This document shows positions 33,568 through 35,166 of a DNA stretch of 35,166 bases, piece after piece. The position numbers were made by a program, and so were the translations under genes. How positions within the stretch are numbered: position 1 is the first letter of the stretch; each line of letters opens with the position of its first letter. The notes beneath the pieces are model-generated. The model did not search any database, was not told the origin of the DNA, and worked only from the letters and a program-made list of their open reading frames with translations. Source of the stretch: G020354785 sp964534745 (GTDB lineage Bacteria > Bacteroidota > Bacteroidia > Bacteroidales > UBA10428); the NCBI GenBank assembly GCA_964534745.1, contig CAZHQW010000036.1:1-35166 (forward strand), written 5' to 3'.

Positions 33568-35166
33568 TTACCACCCATCATATTGTACCAGCTCCCCGTT
33601 CATATAGTCCACCTCACTTGCCGGTAAAGGGAAGAAATCGTTCTTGGGCGATTCGAAGTTTATTGTGATATCAAAGGCAACCTGCACACCGTCGAGATTC
33701 TCCTCTGCTATTCGCCAGCGCACCAGATCCCAGAAACGATGGCCTTCGCATCCGAGCTCCATGCGCCTTTCCTTGATAATATCATCAAAAGTAACGGATG
33801 TCAGAGCTGCAGGCACAGTGTGCCCTGTACCTCCGCATATGCGGGCCCTTTCCCTCACCTTGTTAACATATTCGAGTGCCTTTGTCTGGTCATTCAGCAT
33901 ATATGCCGCTTCAGCAGCAAACAGGTAAACATCTGCGAACCTTATAAGGCGTACGTTTAAGGGTCCCTTGGACCAGTCCAGTCTCGTTGACCAGTACTGT
34001 TCAGGTGATACTTCATACTTCCTGGAATAGTAGCCGGTCGGACTGATACCAAAGTCTATTTCAAACCAGTCCTCTAACCAGACACCACCTGACTGCCATG
34101 AAGCAAGTATGGTATCACCGGGCCTGGCAACGGTAGTTTTAAGCCTGACATCGAGTGTGTCAAATTCGTCAACCAGCTCCTGGGTGGGACAATTGAAGCC
34201 CCAGCCGAACTGCACCAGGCTGCCGTTGTCATCAATATAGCGCCTGGCGGTTGTAAATGCGGCAAGGGCGTTACCTGTCGACTGCACCCATATCCAGTCA
34301 TCATTAAGGTTTTGTATCTCAAATACACTTTCCAGGCAGTTATCGCCGTCGACAGTAAATGCATACCTGTAACCGTTTGTCTGTTCCCCCCAGTAGGTAT
34401 TGAATGTTTCGCCATCAATACCTGCCAGCTTGTATTCACCCGAGTTAATAACCTGTTCAGCAAAATATAATGCCGAATCCCATGCCACTTCCATATCCCC
34501 AAACCTGTAATCACCAGGGTAATTGGTAGCATAAGACGATTCATAAAGGTACACTTTGGCGAGCAGTGCCTGTGCAGCACCCTTTGTTGCACGTCCGACG
34601 TCAGTGCCAAGCTCGCTTTTGTTTGGTAATGCGGGTATGGCTGCCCTGAGATCACCCTTGATAAGATCATATATCTCATTTATTGTAACCCTGGGCTGTG
34701 AAAGCTCGTCGGGATTAAGGGGCCTGGTAACCTTGCATACGCCGCCATAGGCCTGTGAAAGAAAGAAATAGTATAGTGAGCGAAGGAACCTGACCTCTGC
34801 CAGTCGTACGTCAATAAGAGCCTGGTTGGCAGGATTATCTGACTGTTTCTCCCTTATAGAAGGCAGTTTTTCAAGTGCTACATTGCAGAAGTAAATGCCC
34901 TTATAATAGAAACCCCATATTCTTTCTATTGTTGTCAGGTCCCTTGCGGTATGAGTCATCCTGTCCAGTGCCTGGATATCGGGCGTGTCACCTGCACTTC
35001 CGTCACCACCTGCCTCGGCGTCATCCGATGCTATGCTTCCCATACCTATAACAAAGTTAAAGTCCGATGTACGCATCCTGCTTAACTGCGAATAGCATGC
35101 AATAACAGACGGCTCCACAGCGCTCATGGAAGAAAAATAGCTTTCCTCTGTTTCCATTGCCAGAGG
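33568..35166 (-). CDS. SusD-like lipoprotein, third copy (5' end outside window)
   Basis: The frame is open to the right edge: codons for P-L-A precede the internal methionine at 35157, aligning with 'LKPIAQ' of the other two SusD proteins, so the true start with signal peptide and lipobox lies just beyond the window. About 532 residues are seen. SusD landmarks: 'RLAEVRFLRSLYYFFLSQAYGG', split here only by display; 'KGAAQALLAKVYLYESSYATNYPG', 'LIRFADVYLFAAEAAYMLN', 'MELGCEGHRFWDLVRW', 'FFPLPASEVDY'. It is clearly homologous to SusD-A and -B but much more diverged from them than they are from each other. Its SusC partner is expected upstream, outside the window. It heads the visible part of the minus-strand xylan operon with CBM4-like and GH10 genes 16 bp and about 1.1 kb downstream. 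Confidence 0.95.
   Translation of the reverse strand, partial: PLAMETEESYFSSMSAVEPSVIACYSQLSRMRTSDFNFVIGMGSIASDDAEAGGDGSAGDTPDIQALDRMTHTARDLTTIERIWGFYYKGIYFCNVALEKLPSIREKQSDNPANQALIDVRLAEVRFLRSLYYFFLSQAYGGVCKVTRPLNPDELSQPRVTINEIYDLIKGDLRAAIPALPNKSELGTDVGRATKGAAQALLAKVYLYESSYATNYPGDYRFGDMEVAWDSALYFAEQVINSGEYKLAGIDGETFNTYWGEQTNGYRYAFTVDGDNCLESVFEIQNLNDDWIWVQSTGNALAAFTTARRYIDDNGSLVQFGWGFNCPTQELVDEFDTLDVRLKTTVARPGDTILASWQSGGVWLEDWFEIDFGISPTGYYSRKYEVSPEQYWSTRLDWSKGPLNVRLIRFADVYLFAAEAAYMLNDQTKALEYVNKVRERARICGGTGHTVPAALTSVTFDDIIKERRMELGCEGHRFWDLVRWRIAEENLDGVQVAFDITINFESPKNDFFPLPASEVDYMNGELVQYDGW

Noticed and set aside
34074..34679. 201-codon minus-strand open frame
   Set aside because: It is an alternative frame inside the third SusD, whose own frame carries family motifs throughout.

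Overview
The window looks like part of a carbohydrate-degradation region (polysaccharide utilisation loci, PULs) from a Bacteroidota bacterium that has a type IX secretion system. The evidence is one SusC-type TonB-dependent transporter, three SusD-type lipoproteins, many glycoside hydrolases (GH), and at least four proteins ending in a YPNP-type C-terminal sorting domain (CTD). A 100-N gap flanked by exactly duplicated 55-bp contig ends shows this is a draft assembly, probably short-read and possibly metagenomic. The genus cannot be read from the sequence; the CTD proteins argue against a typical gut Bacteroides. No rRNA, tRNA, CRISPR array, transposase, integrase or transcriptional regulator was found.

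Left part (1-7296): a minus-strand GH2 enzyme with discoidin domains runs off the left edge. Divergent from it on the plus strand lie a large secreted GH5 with two CBM6-like modules and a leucine-rich-repeat surface protein. A smaller minus-strand GH5 converges on them.

Middle part (7468-20378): a plus-strand run of GH27 alpha-galactosidase, GNAT acetyltransferase, MFS sugar transporter, GH65 phosphorylase and a GH71/99-like protein. A GH13 enzyme on the minus strand converges on it. Divergent from the GH13 is a two-gene plus-strand unit: an unrecognised TIM-barrel-like secreted protein and a GH2 with a beta-glucuronidase-type NxKG motif. This part suggests that alpha-glucosides are cleaved outside the cytoplasm, imported by the MFS protein and phosphorolysed inside by GH65.

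Right part (20397-35166): all genes are on the minus strand. In transcription order they are SusD (5' end beyond the window), CBM4-like protein, GH10 xylanase, GH3, SusC, SusD-A, SusD-B (a close tandem duplicate of A) and a ZIP metal transporter. The SusD / CBM4 protein / GH10 order resembles the core xylan (Xus/Xyn10A) clusters of Bacteroidota, except that the CBM4 protein and the xylanase carry type IX sorting domains. The most interesting items are the unknown protein at 16752-18527, the tandem SusD pair behind one SusC, the GH13 with an altered conserved region I, the phosphorolytic alpha-glucan module, and an Ig-like module repeated in several type IX cargo proteins.
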